From Mucidula mucida (Eukaryota; Basidiomycota; Agaricomycetes; Agaricales; Physalacriaceae): 62,271 nucleotides of DNA. A program made the translations under genes and the position numbers. The notes under the pieces were generated by a model, which saw nothing but the letters and a program-made list of their open reading frames with translations, was not told where the DNA came from and made no database searches. Below are positions 45,201 to 56,713 of this stretch, in pieces. Location: assembly GCA_015501055.1 (NCBI GenBank), contig JADNYV010000210.1:1-62271 (forward strand), given 5' to 3'. Position 1 is the first letter of the stretch. Each line of letters starts with the position of its first letter.

Positions 45201-45775
45201 TCAACCCGTTGCAGTTTATTGTTGTTCGAACCCCACCGGAGTATTATGCCCATTTAGGGCCAGCCTTTATGGCACGTCTGACTGAAGTTCTACGTGTCAT
45301 GGACAACGCGCCAGCTATTGGGAATGTTGGTATTCAGTCCCCTACCTCTATTATGGTTGAAGTTATGGGATCGCGTCTAGTGTCTTTTAATTATGAGATG
45401 CCTACTCTCCAGACTTCCGGCAATATGATGGTAGTGGTCTTGAAGGTGATTGTTATCTTGTGTCGTGTTTCTTTTCTGTTGAACATCCATGCTTGTAGGA
45501 CATTCTAGGGAGTGTAAATGCCCCTCATGACTGTGCGTCAAATGGATGCGGCCTTACCAGAATGCGTGAGGTGTATCAAGAGCGTCTGAAGACAACAAAG
45601 ACAATTCCATGCATGGAACACATACAAAATCCGGACGACCGCATCCTCAATATTGCACAAATGCACAATACCGTTCATCTTGCACCCTTTCGTATTGCTA
45701 CCATGCATCACTCACATAAGGAAGAACTACAAATTCTTGAGGCCAGTGCATTGCCAAAGGAATCTTGTTCTTAGG
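42263..45775 (+). pseudogene. CACTA/Tnp2-like DDE transposase, decayed
   Basis: A chain of exons with short GT..AG introns (for example 42662-42708). Recognisable family strings in order: PEWYPWKDKI, ILMHLPRSVFSQAQLDLFLWLL, VPSVRSMKTLNERLQKLCGI, NPKVRSHLSFFPED, the first catalytic-Asp region YCDYTSGNISKKWNKHNSFL, CHIGLRGKLFCHVCRVMG (a Cys pair), DTPVEILHVVLLGFVKYMWRD, NGHTLVKYGLSLTGRDFR, RWFNKPKFHILVHLPEHI, RFGPAILFATEAFELFNAVI, SNRLAPSRDIALAFAQGN. I know this arrangement from many Agaricomycete hypothetical proteins related to CACTA transposases. TGA/TAA codons at about 42796, 42930 and 42975 and several frame changes show it is dead. Confidence 0.7.
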
Positions 45776-47154
45776 TCAGCGCGGCGAGGAAGCAAGGTTC
45801 TCATGCCTTTAGCCAGGCAGGTACGCCAATTGGAAGCGGTGGCGCTATCTCTCGACCAGGAACAGCTTTTCCGCTGTTGAGACCGCCCACTGCAATGGGT
45901 CAGAGTTTTAACTAGCACGAGGGCATGCCTCTCAGTCAACTGGCTCAGCATTCATGGACAGGTAGTGGATTGTAGCATAAATATAATACTATTTATACAT
46001 TTGGGATTCATGTAACGGAGGATAAAGACTTGAATATCGATCTGGCTGCTGTCTGCGAGTCGGTACATCTAAGTTATGACTCTAAATGACCTTCTCAAGG
46101 AGTGCTGTGTACTGCTTCTTGTTCTCTAGCTCAATTATCTGAGTTTCCTCGTTGCTACTAGCCTGAAGCCATTTCTCAAAGTACTCGTTCTTTGCACTTT
46201 GTATGGCTTGCTTCTCCAAAAGTGTTGTTGCATGTAAACTTTTGAGTTTGCAAACTTGGGCTTCCAGACATGACTGATGTGTGTTTCGAATGTGTCGTAA
46301 GGATTGGATGAGAAGGTGTTTATATTTGGTAATTATAACGTGTTTTTGCTGCTTCTGAGAACCTGTATTGTGATAGATGAGACTGATGGGAAAAGAATCT
46401 CTATTGGAATGCACGCACATAAAGATGATTGCTGGCGTGGTTCAGGCTCATCAGCCTCATGGCTACACTGGCTTGATGTTTAACTCCCATGTTCATTCTG
46501 ACTGAAGGCGAAGATGATTCCGTTTGGACTGGGCAGCTGAGACTCATACACTAGAGTACTGTCTTGATTGTATATTGCGATACCACTGGTTGGGTCTGGA
46601 GTCTACATAACAAGTGAACTCTTGTACATTAAGGACAGACATATACTCACAGGCCAGGATCTCTCTCAAAGTTGACTCGCTTGGATTGGTGTATGCGGTG
46701 ACGGCTGAGTATCGGTAAGGTTTCAGATCCATTGACTATCCGTTGTTTGGCTATCCAGAGCACCACCAGGAAAAAGGCTGATATCAATCAGAATACCAGG
46801 TGTGTTATATTAGAGTAAGACCAACCACTTTGCGATAGCTGCCTTGGCAATTTGACCCGCTCTGCGAGGCATCACATTCATGCTTCAAAGTTGTAAGTCC
46901 TGTTATTTTAAGAAAATTAAGGTGTTTAACCGCACTCCTCCTTGTTTAGAGGGCTTAACAGATGGACATTGTGGTTCGTAGTGATGGCATGAAGAAAATG
47001 TATTGCCAAACATGTTCATTGCACTTTTATAGCGCAATCGCGCGACACGTCCTTGTTGACTCTCAATCAACAAGCACCTTACTTGCACGTGAACGGCTGC
47101 TTGTATAAAGAGCCAGCGGCCATTTACAGGGACCTTCTTTCTCAATCTACTGCT
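45776..47154. other. Spacer, mostly unassigned
   Basis: The start may still hold the tail of the transposase. A minus-strand frame at 46420-46082 (112 codons) has a Lys/Glu/Gln-rich, coiled-coil-like end but no recognisable family. Nothing else is supported. Confidence 0.35.
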
Positions 47155-48811
47155 ATGAATTATCCTACACCATCCCTTTTGCTTCGAGGCTTTGCCGCCA
47201 CACCCCAGCACCACCAGCAGCCAGCCCCGTTATCCCAGCGCCCTCTGGGTGTCCCATATAGCCCTTCTCCGCAGGAATGCCCAAGTCAACAGGTGTTTTA
47301 AGCATCCCAACAGCCAGTACTGCTCACCCCTAAAAGTCAGCAGCCTCTGTTTCGTGAATCCTTCCACCACTGCCATAACCGCTCATCTCCCTATGAACAT
47401 GAATATCAGTGTCGGCACTCCACCTCTCCAGAGTCAATTTATGGCTCAAAGGAACATGATTCTCCAAGGCCAAATGCTGGACAGGCTCAGGACGATAACT
47501 GTTACGACGTCCCGGGCCTACATCAAAACAATGGCAATAATTTTGTGTCGTTGGATACTCATGGCCCACAGCCCATGACATATTTTCCTGGTATGTCAAC
47601 ACCTCTTACTAGGTATCAATCATGATTCAAGAACAACAGGCCACGACACATCATTAAGCCGTGCACGCGAGTCGTCAGCCTCTAACCACACCTCGTCTCT
47701 CCCTTCTTTTGGCAGCTTTGCACGTTTGGATGCAGTTCCTACGCAACCATTGACTTCTTCGGCACCTTGATCTGTCAATGATGTCCTTCCTGTGCGCTTT
47801 GTTGATGAAGTTGCGGAGCGAGCGCGCCTTGATGTAGATGCTATAAAACAACTGCACGGGTTCGTTATGGTGAGTGTTGAAGTTCTACTCTGTTCAGTCC
47901 ATCTAACTCATTTGTTAGACTGGCAGTATCAGAACTAAGCCTCTTTCCAAACAGGACCTTAGTACCCGTACAATGACTTATGTGCTCCTTCTTGGACTCA
48001 AAAAAAAGCTTGACATGCTTGGTGGTCAACAAGGGCCCGGAGTCAGCAACAATGGGGTATAAGAGCAGCTCAACATGATTGCCGCTACAATCCGAATAAA
48101 CTGGTTGATTAGCACCGAGTTGAAGGTACTTGCCACATATAAAACATTTGTATGGCAGCTAACCACCTATCTTAGCTTGTACTGCAAGGAAAATGCTACA
48201 TGATGGTGTATTCCGCCACCTGTTGTGTCTATAGTACCATTGGCAAGGAGCTTGTAGTGAGTATTGACTACAACGACAAACTCTCTCTCATTGTTTGGAC
48301 TGGTAATAGGCCAAACTCAAGAAAGAGGCAGCCACATACAACTTGCAGAATGTCTTTGGCCCCAAGGCTGTTAAGAACGTTAAAACATTGACATCGGATT
48401 TCAACCTTGAGGCCCGTCAGGCGAGAGACCAGTTGCGGTGTGACATATGTACTTTCTGTTAAAATGCAGTTTGCTTCTAACGGCTATTCAGTTTTGTCAA
48501 GGCCTCATTAGCAATACCTTTAAGACAGCCAAAATGTTCACTCTTGCTTGTAATTACAAGTATCTACAGCACAACATGACAGATCCTATCAAGCCTCAAT
48601 ATCTTTACCAAAACATGGTCATTGTAAGCCAGCCAAACACTCTATCATCTCGTTCTCATGCCTTTTGTAGAGAAGTTTCATTGTGGCAAATCCGGAGCTT
48701 CTGATTGTCAGACGCAAAAGACACAAGCTTGGCGAAACAGATGTGACAGGACATGATCCTACTGAGGAGCATGGCAGCACTCCCGGTGACGAAGACCTTA
48801 ACAATGATTAG
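47155..48811 (+). pseudogene. Decayed intron-containing gene downstream of the CACTA-like transposase
   Basis: Reads from ATG 47155: a Pro/Gln/Ser-rich first exon to 47590 (TAA at 47299 in phase), then 47640-47869 (TGA near 47768), 47919-48125 (TAA near 48060), 48176-48256, 48310-48437 and further exons to TAG 48811. Introns are 45-60 nt with normal ends. Middle strings: VRFVDEVAERARLDVDAIKQ, NMIAATIRINWLI, AATYNLQNVFGP, SNTFKTAKMF; acidic C-terminus. I recall similar charged, helical proteins beside fungal transposases but cannot name the family. Direction and spacing suggest the second gene of the same element. Confidence 0.5.
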
Positions 48812-51800
48812 TTTTCAGCAACATCTGGTGCCTCATCGCCTTCTCCGTCCACCAGCCGGCCAGGCCAACAGGAGGACTTTTGAACTCGCGTTGGGAAGCA
48901 CCTCCAGCAAGAGATCAAGAAATATGGTATAACTTTCAATGATTCTTGATGGAAAGAGTACGTCATATCTTATGTATTCGACGAATCAATATCTTACCAC
49001 CCATTTAGACGCCTTACGGAGTTGAAAGAGATTGAACGGGCACAATTCAACAAGGATGCAATGGTGAGGCCACAAACTGGTATCTCCAGGGACAGTCCTG
49101 ACACAGGAGAGCAGTCTTAAGCACCGGAAGATCTGGCGACCATGCTTCAATAGCTTTACAAGTACAGGGAGCATGAAGGTTGTGATAATTGTTGATGACC
49201 AAACATTTAATCTAGCATCCTTATTTTTGAGTATAGATGGTTCTACTGTCTTAAGTAGACCTCTACATACCTTTTAGAATATATGCTCTACTGTTGATAT
49301 TGTTAACGCTCATCTTAAACCATTGGTGTCCCAAAAAGGCAAGACCTGTCTTTTTGCTGACCACCATCGAGGACGTCGACTGCCCAAGCCAGGCCAAAAC
49401 CAAGGCAATGAATGCTCACGGCAATCCTACCAGGAAGACGAGATGGATCCCAGCAATGGCCACTCCCAATGAGCGACAAGAACAGCGACTCCAAAAATAA
49501 AAACAACCGCAAATCAGGACTCTTGGGAAATGACAGGAATTATGGCTCTCACAGAGTAACAATATCAGCAAGTACGACATCCGCAAATCTGTGGATGACA
49601 CAGCAAAGACCAGCCTGCAACACAGCAAATCCGCTGGTAACACAATGACTCAAACACAATGAGCCAACAGACAATATTGACCATCCTTAAAAAATGACTA
49701 GCTTGTAACAGCAAGCACCGCAAGCGCGAGGACAACACAATTTTCTCAAGAGCAATCCATTCTTGCACAGGATCCCGCTTGTCGCGCTCTCCTTAGAGTC
49801 TATTCGAGCAGCACATGCCTCATTGACAGCTGCGCAAGAATTGCTTACTGCTGAAACAGGTGACGCTCTCTCCAGCAACCTCCTCGTTTCACTCAATGAA
49901 CTGTCTAGCCAACTCCAAGCCCTCGACTCTCTGAACTCAACAAGCCCGCGAACGACGACACAACAACAATAGGTGTGCATATAAACTGAACACTATGAGC
50001 GTGCAAATGCTACCATCCCTCCTTCTAGAACGTTAATCAAAATCATTCCGCGGACGAGACACAAACAATCTGCCTGTGACGAACAAGTGCCAGCCATGGA
50101 TGGCTCAAATACCAATTAGAGCAAGGACAACAATGCCCAGCCTGCAACTACAACAACAGCAAGCCCACGGACGACGAATCTACAAATAATAGCCTATGGA
50201 CTCGACCTCCAGGCACACCACCTTCAAGACTACCTACAACAATACAACATCAATGACCAAGACGAGCCCCCAATATGGATACCTTTGACAAGTATGCAAT
50301 GATGCATACGAGTGCGGAGCAATGAGCTACAAGAAGCTCTGAGCAGCCACAATGATGCCGACTAGAAGCAGTCGCGGCAATAGTGATTTCCAGGCAACAA
50401 TTCTGGTGGGTTCGCAGAAGATTAAATCAGAATTTGACCACGCTGACACGAGTGAAGGGTGCAGGTTCATTCAGGTGAATCTTTTCGTTGCTCGTTGGCA
50501 TTATGCTTGATCTGTAAAGGTGAGGTTTACAAAATCTCTCAGCAAGATGTGTCTGACACGGGTATCTAAGGCTGCGGGTGCATTCATCTGAATCTTGTGA
50601 TTCTTGTTGTTGTCGCGCTTTGTCTTTGTCAAGGTAAGTTCTCAATCTCTCAGCAATATGTGTCTGACTTTGGGCCCTCATTTTAGAGACCAACAATGAT
50701 CTGTACACCACTGAATCGATTAACTGCAAGAACATATGACTGACCCGTCATGCACTACGCTAGCCCAATAAGGACAATGGCTGCCTAACCAAACGAGGAC
50801 AATACCAGACGGCGACATTGCAATATGGGGACTCCAGAGGCTATGTGAATGCTGATAACAATTACAACTTTGAGATTGACAGTGCTAGTCCGCGATGACG
50901 CCTAGCTGGTGACCAATATAATAAGCTTGCGGACGAGACACGAACAATGAGCCCACAACCGCAATCAGCCCATGGCACGATTACCCAAACACACGACACC
51001 AACCAGCCTATGACAACAATCTCTGCGACCATCCTGAGTCTGTGGTCAACAACTTTGATAAGCATGGGACGACATGCGACGAAGCAGTGATGAGCGGCGA
51101 GAGGCTACAAGCAGCTATGACACTGTGCGTCAAACAAGCGAGCTCTGAGCAGTGATGACTTCTAGCGGTTGTGACTCAGCAACACTGACATACTTAGGTG
51201 CTATAGCGAGGGTGTCAAAGGCTGCGGGTTGGACGCTTCTCGCCATCATTGTGAAAAAGGTGAGATTTCATCATCTTAGTATTTACGGCTCTAATTTCGG
51301 TCTGTGCTTCTAGATGCACTCTCCATCTGGATGATAACAGCAGATGCGGTGACAAACACATTGGGATTCATTTATAGCGGCGATGGACTCGAACAAGTGA
51401 TTATGTTTCCTTACGGTATTGAGCCACTGCTCATTCAACATTTCCAGGTCCTCATAAATGGGTCTCCTATTCCTTGGGTTGTTTTTGGGGTATCATTAAA
51501 ATTGCCTCATGTCTTTGTATACCGTATATAATACATATGCATTTCCTACATCATTTCAAACAGTGGATACAACAACAATGGCACCCCAGCAGTAGTAAGA
51601 GGCCGGGACAGTCTCGAGACACCGGCACATTACATTTCAGGTATGTGCCAAAATTATATCTCTGACAGTAACATATGTCCGGTACTTTCATGTCACATTT
51701 TCGGTACCCGTCAAATTTACGCCGGATCGGTGTCGCAGATGTCCACCTGTGTAGTGAACCGTTTTAAACAGCATTTAGATACAGAATACATTTACACCTC

Positions 51801-51900
51801 GTCTACATACAGCGTCTACTTACATCTTTTGTGATATCTCAAGAGCCGCTGCAAAGTCAGCAATAATGTCGTTGATCGCCTCAATACCAACAGACACCTA
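48812..51900. other. Low-complexity, CAA/ACAAC-rich sequence
   Basis: 49500-51100 is dominated by ACAAC/GACAA words on the plus strand with no believable ORF. A segment near 49240-49290 (AGTAGACCTCTACATACC) resembles the Plavaka end sequence CTTCTACATACC and might be a degenerate end of another element. No RNA gene seen. Confidence 0.35.
50446..50680. repeat. Degenerate tandem repeat, about 110-bp unit
   Basis: Two imperfect copies share GACACGRGT, GGTGCATTCAT..TGAATCTT, AAATCTCTCAGCAAGATGTG / CAATCTCTCAGCAATATGTG and TCTGAC. A weaker third copy (GTGTCAAAGGCTGCGGGT) is near 51208. Confidence 0.5.
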
Positions 51901-51929
51901 GAAATCGGTCAATTAACATTCTCAAAGTC

Positions 51930-52190
51930 ACGTACAAAGCAAAAGACAAGGATGAAGGTTGTATTCTCCCGGCATCGAGATGTGAGTTCAGTAGCGTCCT
52001 CCATGCCTCCTTATACTTCCGCGGACACTAGTAGCTCCTACAAGAAATCTTCTTGGACGCGTTCAGCAACTCTATCTTACAAGTAATCTCATTTGGCATC
52101 TCATCGACGTGCGGTAAAGGTTTGAAAACATCTGGGAATCCGCTTTCAGTGCATCCGACCTCTCGTTTAGCCTCGCAGTACCCGCTAGTT
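51930..52190 (-). pseudogene. Gypsy-C RT N-terminal stub
   Basis: In a frame different from Gag-Pro, FPDVFKPLPHVDEMPNEI begins the conserved leader between protease and RT. After a TAG it continues CPRKYKEAWRTLLNSHL.AGRIQPSS, the first RT strand. Similarity stops at about 51930, before the catalytic palm, so RT, RNase H and integrase are missing. Confidence 0.7.
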
Positions 52191-55080
52191 CCTCCACTCT
52201 CTGCTTGACTGCGGCTACCAGACAATAAGGACGCACACTCTCGCACATGTCGTCGACTATGACTTTATGTGCGCTCATCGCGCTGTCCAGTTCCTTCTTA
52301 AATTCAGAAATATTACTCCTCATCGCCTTTAGTTGATCCATTAATTTAGGTCTCGGCTCACTCACAGAAGCCGCAGGAACGTCACATCGCAAAAGATCAA
52401 AGCCGGTTTGTTTATTAACAGCGGAGCGACATTCTGGGTCCAATATAATCGAGTTACGTGCTAAGAAAGGAAGACCAAGTATAATTGGGTAACAAAGTCC
52501 AGGCGCAATGAGGACGCGTACAGAGCGAGAGGTCCAAACACAGGAAGGATCGAAGAGCTGAATGTCTACGTATTCGGTAATAGTTGTACAAGAATCATCT
52601 GAGGGAGTTGCAGTATCCATTATAACAGGCTTTGGTAACTTGCGGCGCTTCAGCTTGCATGTGTCAACGACTTCAGGCCTGATAAGAACAAACGGTGAGC
52701 CGTTGTCTAACAAGGCATTAAAGCAGCATTGTGGGAGTGTAGATTGGGAGTTATCCGTAATCGCACACTTCCATACAAGGTGTGGCAGGGAAATCGGGCA
52801 CTTGGAAGAATCACTCATGTTGGTAGCACCCACAATGACGGGCTCAGCACCAATGTCGATGATGGAAGCCTCATCGTCGACAACCGCGGCTACGACCTCT
52901 TCCTCTTCAGCTTCAGCCTCGGCGTCAAATTCTTCCCCACGCAAGGTGTCGTCATCGTCTTCATCGTCCGTCGCGTCAATCAACTCAGGCAATTTGCCGT
53001 CCCCTTCAGATACCGTGTGTCTGGCTTCTGCTTTGCATGAGAAACGTCTATCCAAGGGCGAAGGTAACCTGGTGGATGACGAGAAAGCCCTCAGTTCTTC
53101 TTCTGCTACGTTTGTTCTGTTCCTTCCGTCCTTCCTACCCGGAGCTGTCGGCAACTTCCTCTCGCGCCGCTCGTACCTGGGAGAATCTGTTGCCTGTCGC
53201 GCGCGAGTCACGCGTTCGGAGGGAGATCTCTCTCTCGAACGTGAAGGAGATCTAGGGCAAAGTCTTTCCCCGTGGCGTGATGGACAAGAGAATCCACCAC
53301 CCATGAAGCTCGGGAACTCTTTGGTGGAGTCATAATTGTTGTTGGGATACTCCCCCATGACGGCCGCAGCGGAATGCGAGAAACTTTGGCGTCCACGCCC
53401 TCCCACGCTGGCTACATTTGTTGTCGAAGTCCCCTGGGGTTGCCAAGCGCTATAGCGTTGGTCGGGGATGTCAAACAAGGAGTGCTGGAACAAGACGCCG
53501 ACGTTTGTCGGAGGAGGGGGGACTCCAAAATTTCCAGGAGGGATGGGTACGGATTGACGATAGCCGTTGGAGTTTGTGGGAGCGGCTGCGGTCTGCTGAT
53601 AACCTCCAAGGTTTGCGGGAGCGGCCGTGGGGATTGGGACAGTGTTGAAGCCCGTGGCATGTCCATAATTATTTCTCTGGACAGGAACTGCAGGGCAACG
53701 GGATCCAGGGGCCCATGCTTGGGGGGCGGGTGTGTTGATAAAGAGATCAGGCTTGTAGCGACAATAAAATTCGGGAACAAGATGGGGCTTCAGTTGGCGT
53801 TCGAGCATGTTGTACGAGATCACATTTGCGATATCCTCCGCAGATACGGAAGTAGGGCGGCGAGGCTGGAAACCAGGCGCTAGAGCCGCGTTCTCAAAAC
53901 CATTTGGGTTTGCGGCCGCCCAGTCGAAACACCATTTCAGTGTGTGCTCGCCGTCAGGCGCAGGTTCCTGACACTTGTTATCCGCACCTTGATGGTTCTG
54001 CCAAGGCAGCCAGCACCGCAAACACCCGTTGACAATGTATCTGATGGTGAACCATTCCTCGAGGGTGCGAACACCGGCGTCAGCTGTGATGGCAGCGACA
54101 GCAGGGTAATGCACGCTTCCAGGCTGCGGCGCCACATAAGAAGGTAGGGAAGCACCACTCCAGACGGGGTTGGGCATCCCTCCGAAGTTCTCGCGGGTCG
54201 ACGCGACCGAGAACCTTGACCTCCCGTCATTCGTTTTGTTCTCCTCCTGGGCATTGATCAACTCCTGGATCTCTTGTAGTTTGTCTTGATATTTCGTCCA
54301 TTTCTCTGCATCGGTATTCGAACCGTCAGCAATCGAGTCCCCATAATCTTCAACATCCTTTCTCTCTAGCAACTTGTTCTTCATCCTCACCGATAACCCG
54401 TCACGGATTGTCGCAATCCTATCACGGTCGGTCAAGGCATATTTCTTGGAAGACGCGAGTTTGTCTGCGGCGACGATCACGTATTCGTACCAGTTGTTGA
54501 CGTGCAGGTTGCCCTGCTTTGCCTTCTTCAAGTTCTCGTGAATATGTTTGTAGTGTTCGGGGCCATGGGAGCGCGCCTTCAACGCGTCAACATACTCCTC
54601 AACTGTTTTGCCGTCCAGTTGTTTTGCGCGGGCATTGTAATATGTCTCAAGAGTCTGGTGGAGAAGTCTGGGTGCGAGTAGTGGGACGACCTTCTTGGGA
54701 TCGGCCTTGAGGTGTATTGCTGCGAGCCAGGAGGTGCATTGTTTGAGATACGTGTTGAAATGCTTGTCTGTGAGTTTCTCAGATGTCTGGTTTATGGTGG
54801 GAGGCGCCAAACGCGTGCCGGGAACTACCACCGCAATGGGGTCGTTGGTAGGCATGTCTGTGAAGGAGAAATCTTCGAAGGAGTCCAGGGAATTAGAACG
54901 GGATCTCGGGGTACGTGTGCTTTCTGCCACTTCTGGGATAGTGGTTAGTCCTCGCGTAGTGGTTCTCGGTCTGTTGGTCGTGCTTACTGGAATGCGAGAA
55001 ACTAAGCGTGGTGCAGGAATTGCGGGGATTGCGGGGGTCATGCGATTTCGGAGCTGACGTGGAGAGCTGGCTGAGGACAT
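52072..55080 (-). CDS. Gypsy-C Gag-protease polyprotein
   Basis: 1002 codons without a stop, starting MSSASSPRQLRNRM. About residues 100-280 are the helical Gag capsid region (KHFNTYLKQCTSWLAAIHLK, VEEYVDALKARS). A Cys/His cluster CLRCWLPWQNHQGADNKC at about 355-372 resembles the variant zinc knuckle of basidiomycete gypsy elements. Next are a Pro/Asn-rich linker, an Arg/Ser-rich stretch and a long acidic stretch. The protease is at about 785-880: ALLDNGSPFVLI, where DNG replaces the usual DSG/DTG, and PIILGLPFLARNSIILDP. The frame is lost near residue 980, just before the RT leader. No LTR was found at either side. An intact Gag-Pro next to a broken pol could be a recent truncation or a retained gene. 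Confidence 0.75.
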   Translation of the reverse strand: MSSASSPRQLRNRMTPAIPAIPAPRLVSRIPVSTTNRPRTTTRGLTTIPEVAESTRTPRSRSNSLDSFEDFSFTDMPTNDPIAVVVPGTRLAPPTINQTSEKLTDKHFNTYLKQCTSWLAAIHLKADPKKVVPLLAPRLLHQTLETYYNARAKQLDGKTVEEYVDALKARSHGPEHYKHIHENLKKAKQGNLHVNNWYEYVIVAADKLASSKKYALTDRDRIATIRDGLSVRMKNKLLERKDVEDYGDSIADGSNTDAEKWTKYQDKLQEIQELINAQEENKTNDGRSRFSVASTRENFGGMPNPVWSGASLPSYVAPQPGSVHYPAVAAITADAGVRTLEEWFTIRYIVNGCLRCWLPWQNHQGADNKCQEPAPDGEHTLKWCFDWAAANPNGFENAALAPGFQPRRPTSVSAEDIANVISYNMLERQLKPHLVPEFYCRYKPDLFINTPAPQAWAPGSRCPAVPVQRNNYGHATGFNTVPIPTAAPANLGGYQQTAAAPTNSNGYRQSVPIPPGNFGVPPPPTNVGVLFQHSLFDIPDQRYSAWQPQGTSTTNVASVGGRGRQSFSHSAAAVMGEYPNNNYDSTKEFPSFMGGGFSCPSRHGERLCPRSPSRSRERSPSERVTRARQATDSPRYERRERKLPTAPGRKDGRNRTNVAEEELRAFSSSTRLPSPLDRRFSCKAEARHTVSEGDGKLPELIDATDDEDDDDTLRGEEFDAEAEAEEEEVVAAVVDDEASIIDIGAEPVIVGATNMSDSSKCPISLPHLVWKCAITDNSQSTLPQCCFNALLDNGSPFVLIRPEVVDTCKLKRRKLPKPVIMDTATPSDDSCTTITEYVDIQLFDPSCVWTSRSVRVLIAPGLCYPIILGLPFLARNSIILDPECRSAVNKQTGFDLLRCDVPAASVSEPRPKLMDQLKAMRSNISEFKKELDSAMSAHKVIVDDMCESVRPYCLVAAVKQRVEELAGTARLNERSDALKADSQMFSNLYRTSMRCQMRLLVR

Positions 55081-55318
55081 TTTAGAACGGGTTGAAACAT
55101 TTGAGATAATAAGAAAGCGGGAATTGTGTTAACGTGCCGGGAAATCGTGCGTATCGGGGAAAAGAAAAGCGGGTGAGGGTATATCTACAGATAACTAGTG
55201 GAATTCCCCTTGTTCACAAAAGGTGGGTTGCGTATGAACGCGTAGAAATTGTTGGTGGCGTTTTTAACAAACGATAAAGTCCACGGAAGTTAAAAAAGAA
55301 CAAAAGAATAAAGGCGTT
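55081..55318. other. Gypsy-C leader or intergenic
   Basis: Noncoding. No LTR terminus, primer site or repeat recognised between the Gag-Pro ATG and the end of the sulfhydrylase relic. Confidence 0.4.

Positions 55319-56713
<1,395 letters not shown>

Noticed and set aside
49500..51100. CRISPR-like or satellite array
   Set aside because: The ACAAC-rich words have no fixed period or conserved spacer structure; only a degenerate 110-bp repeat at 50446-50680 is supported.
52562..53883. Plus-strand genes opposite the Gypsy-C Gag-Pro ORF
   Set aside because: Low-complexity mirror frames of the acidic and Pro-rich minus-strand coding sequence.
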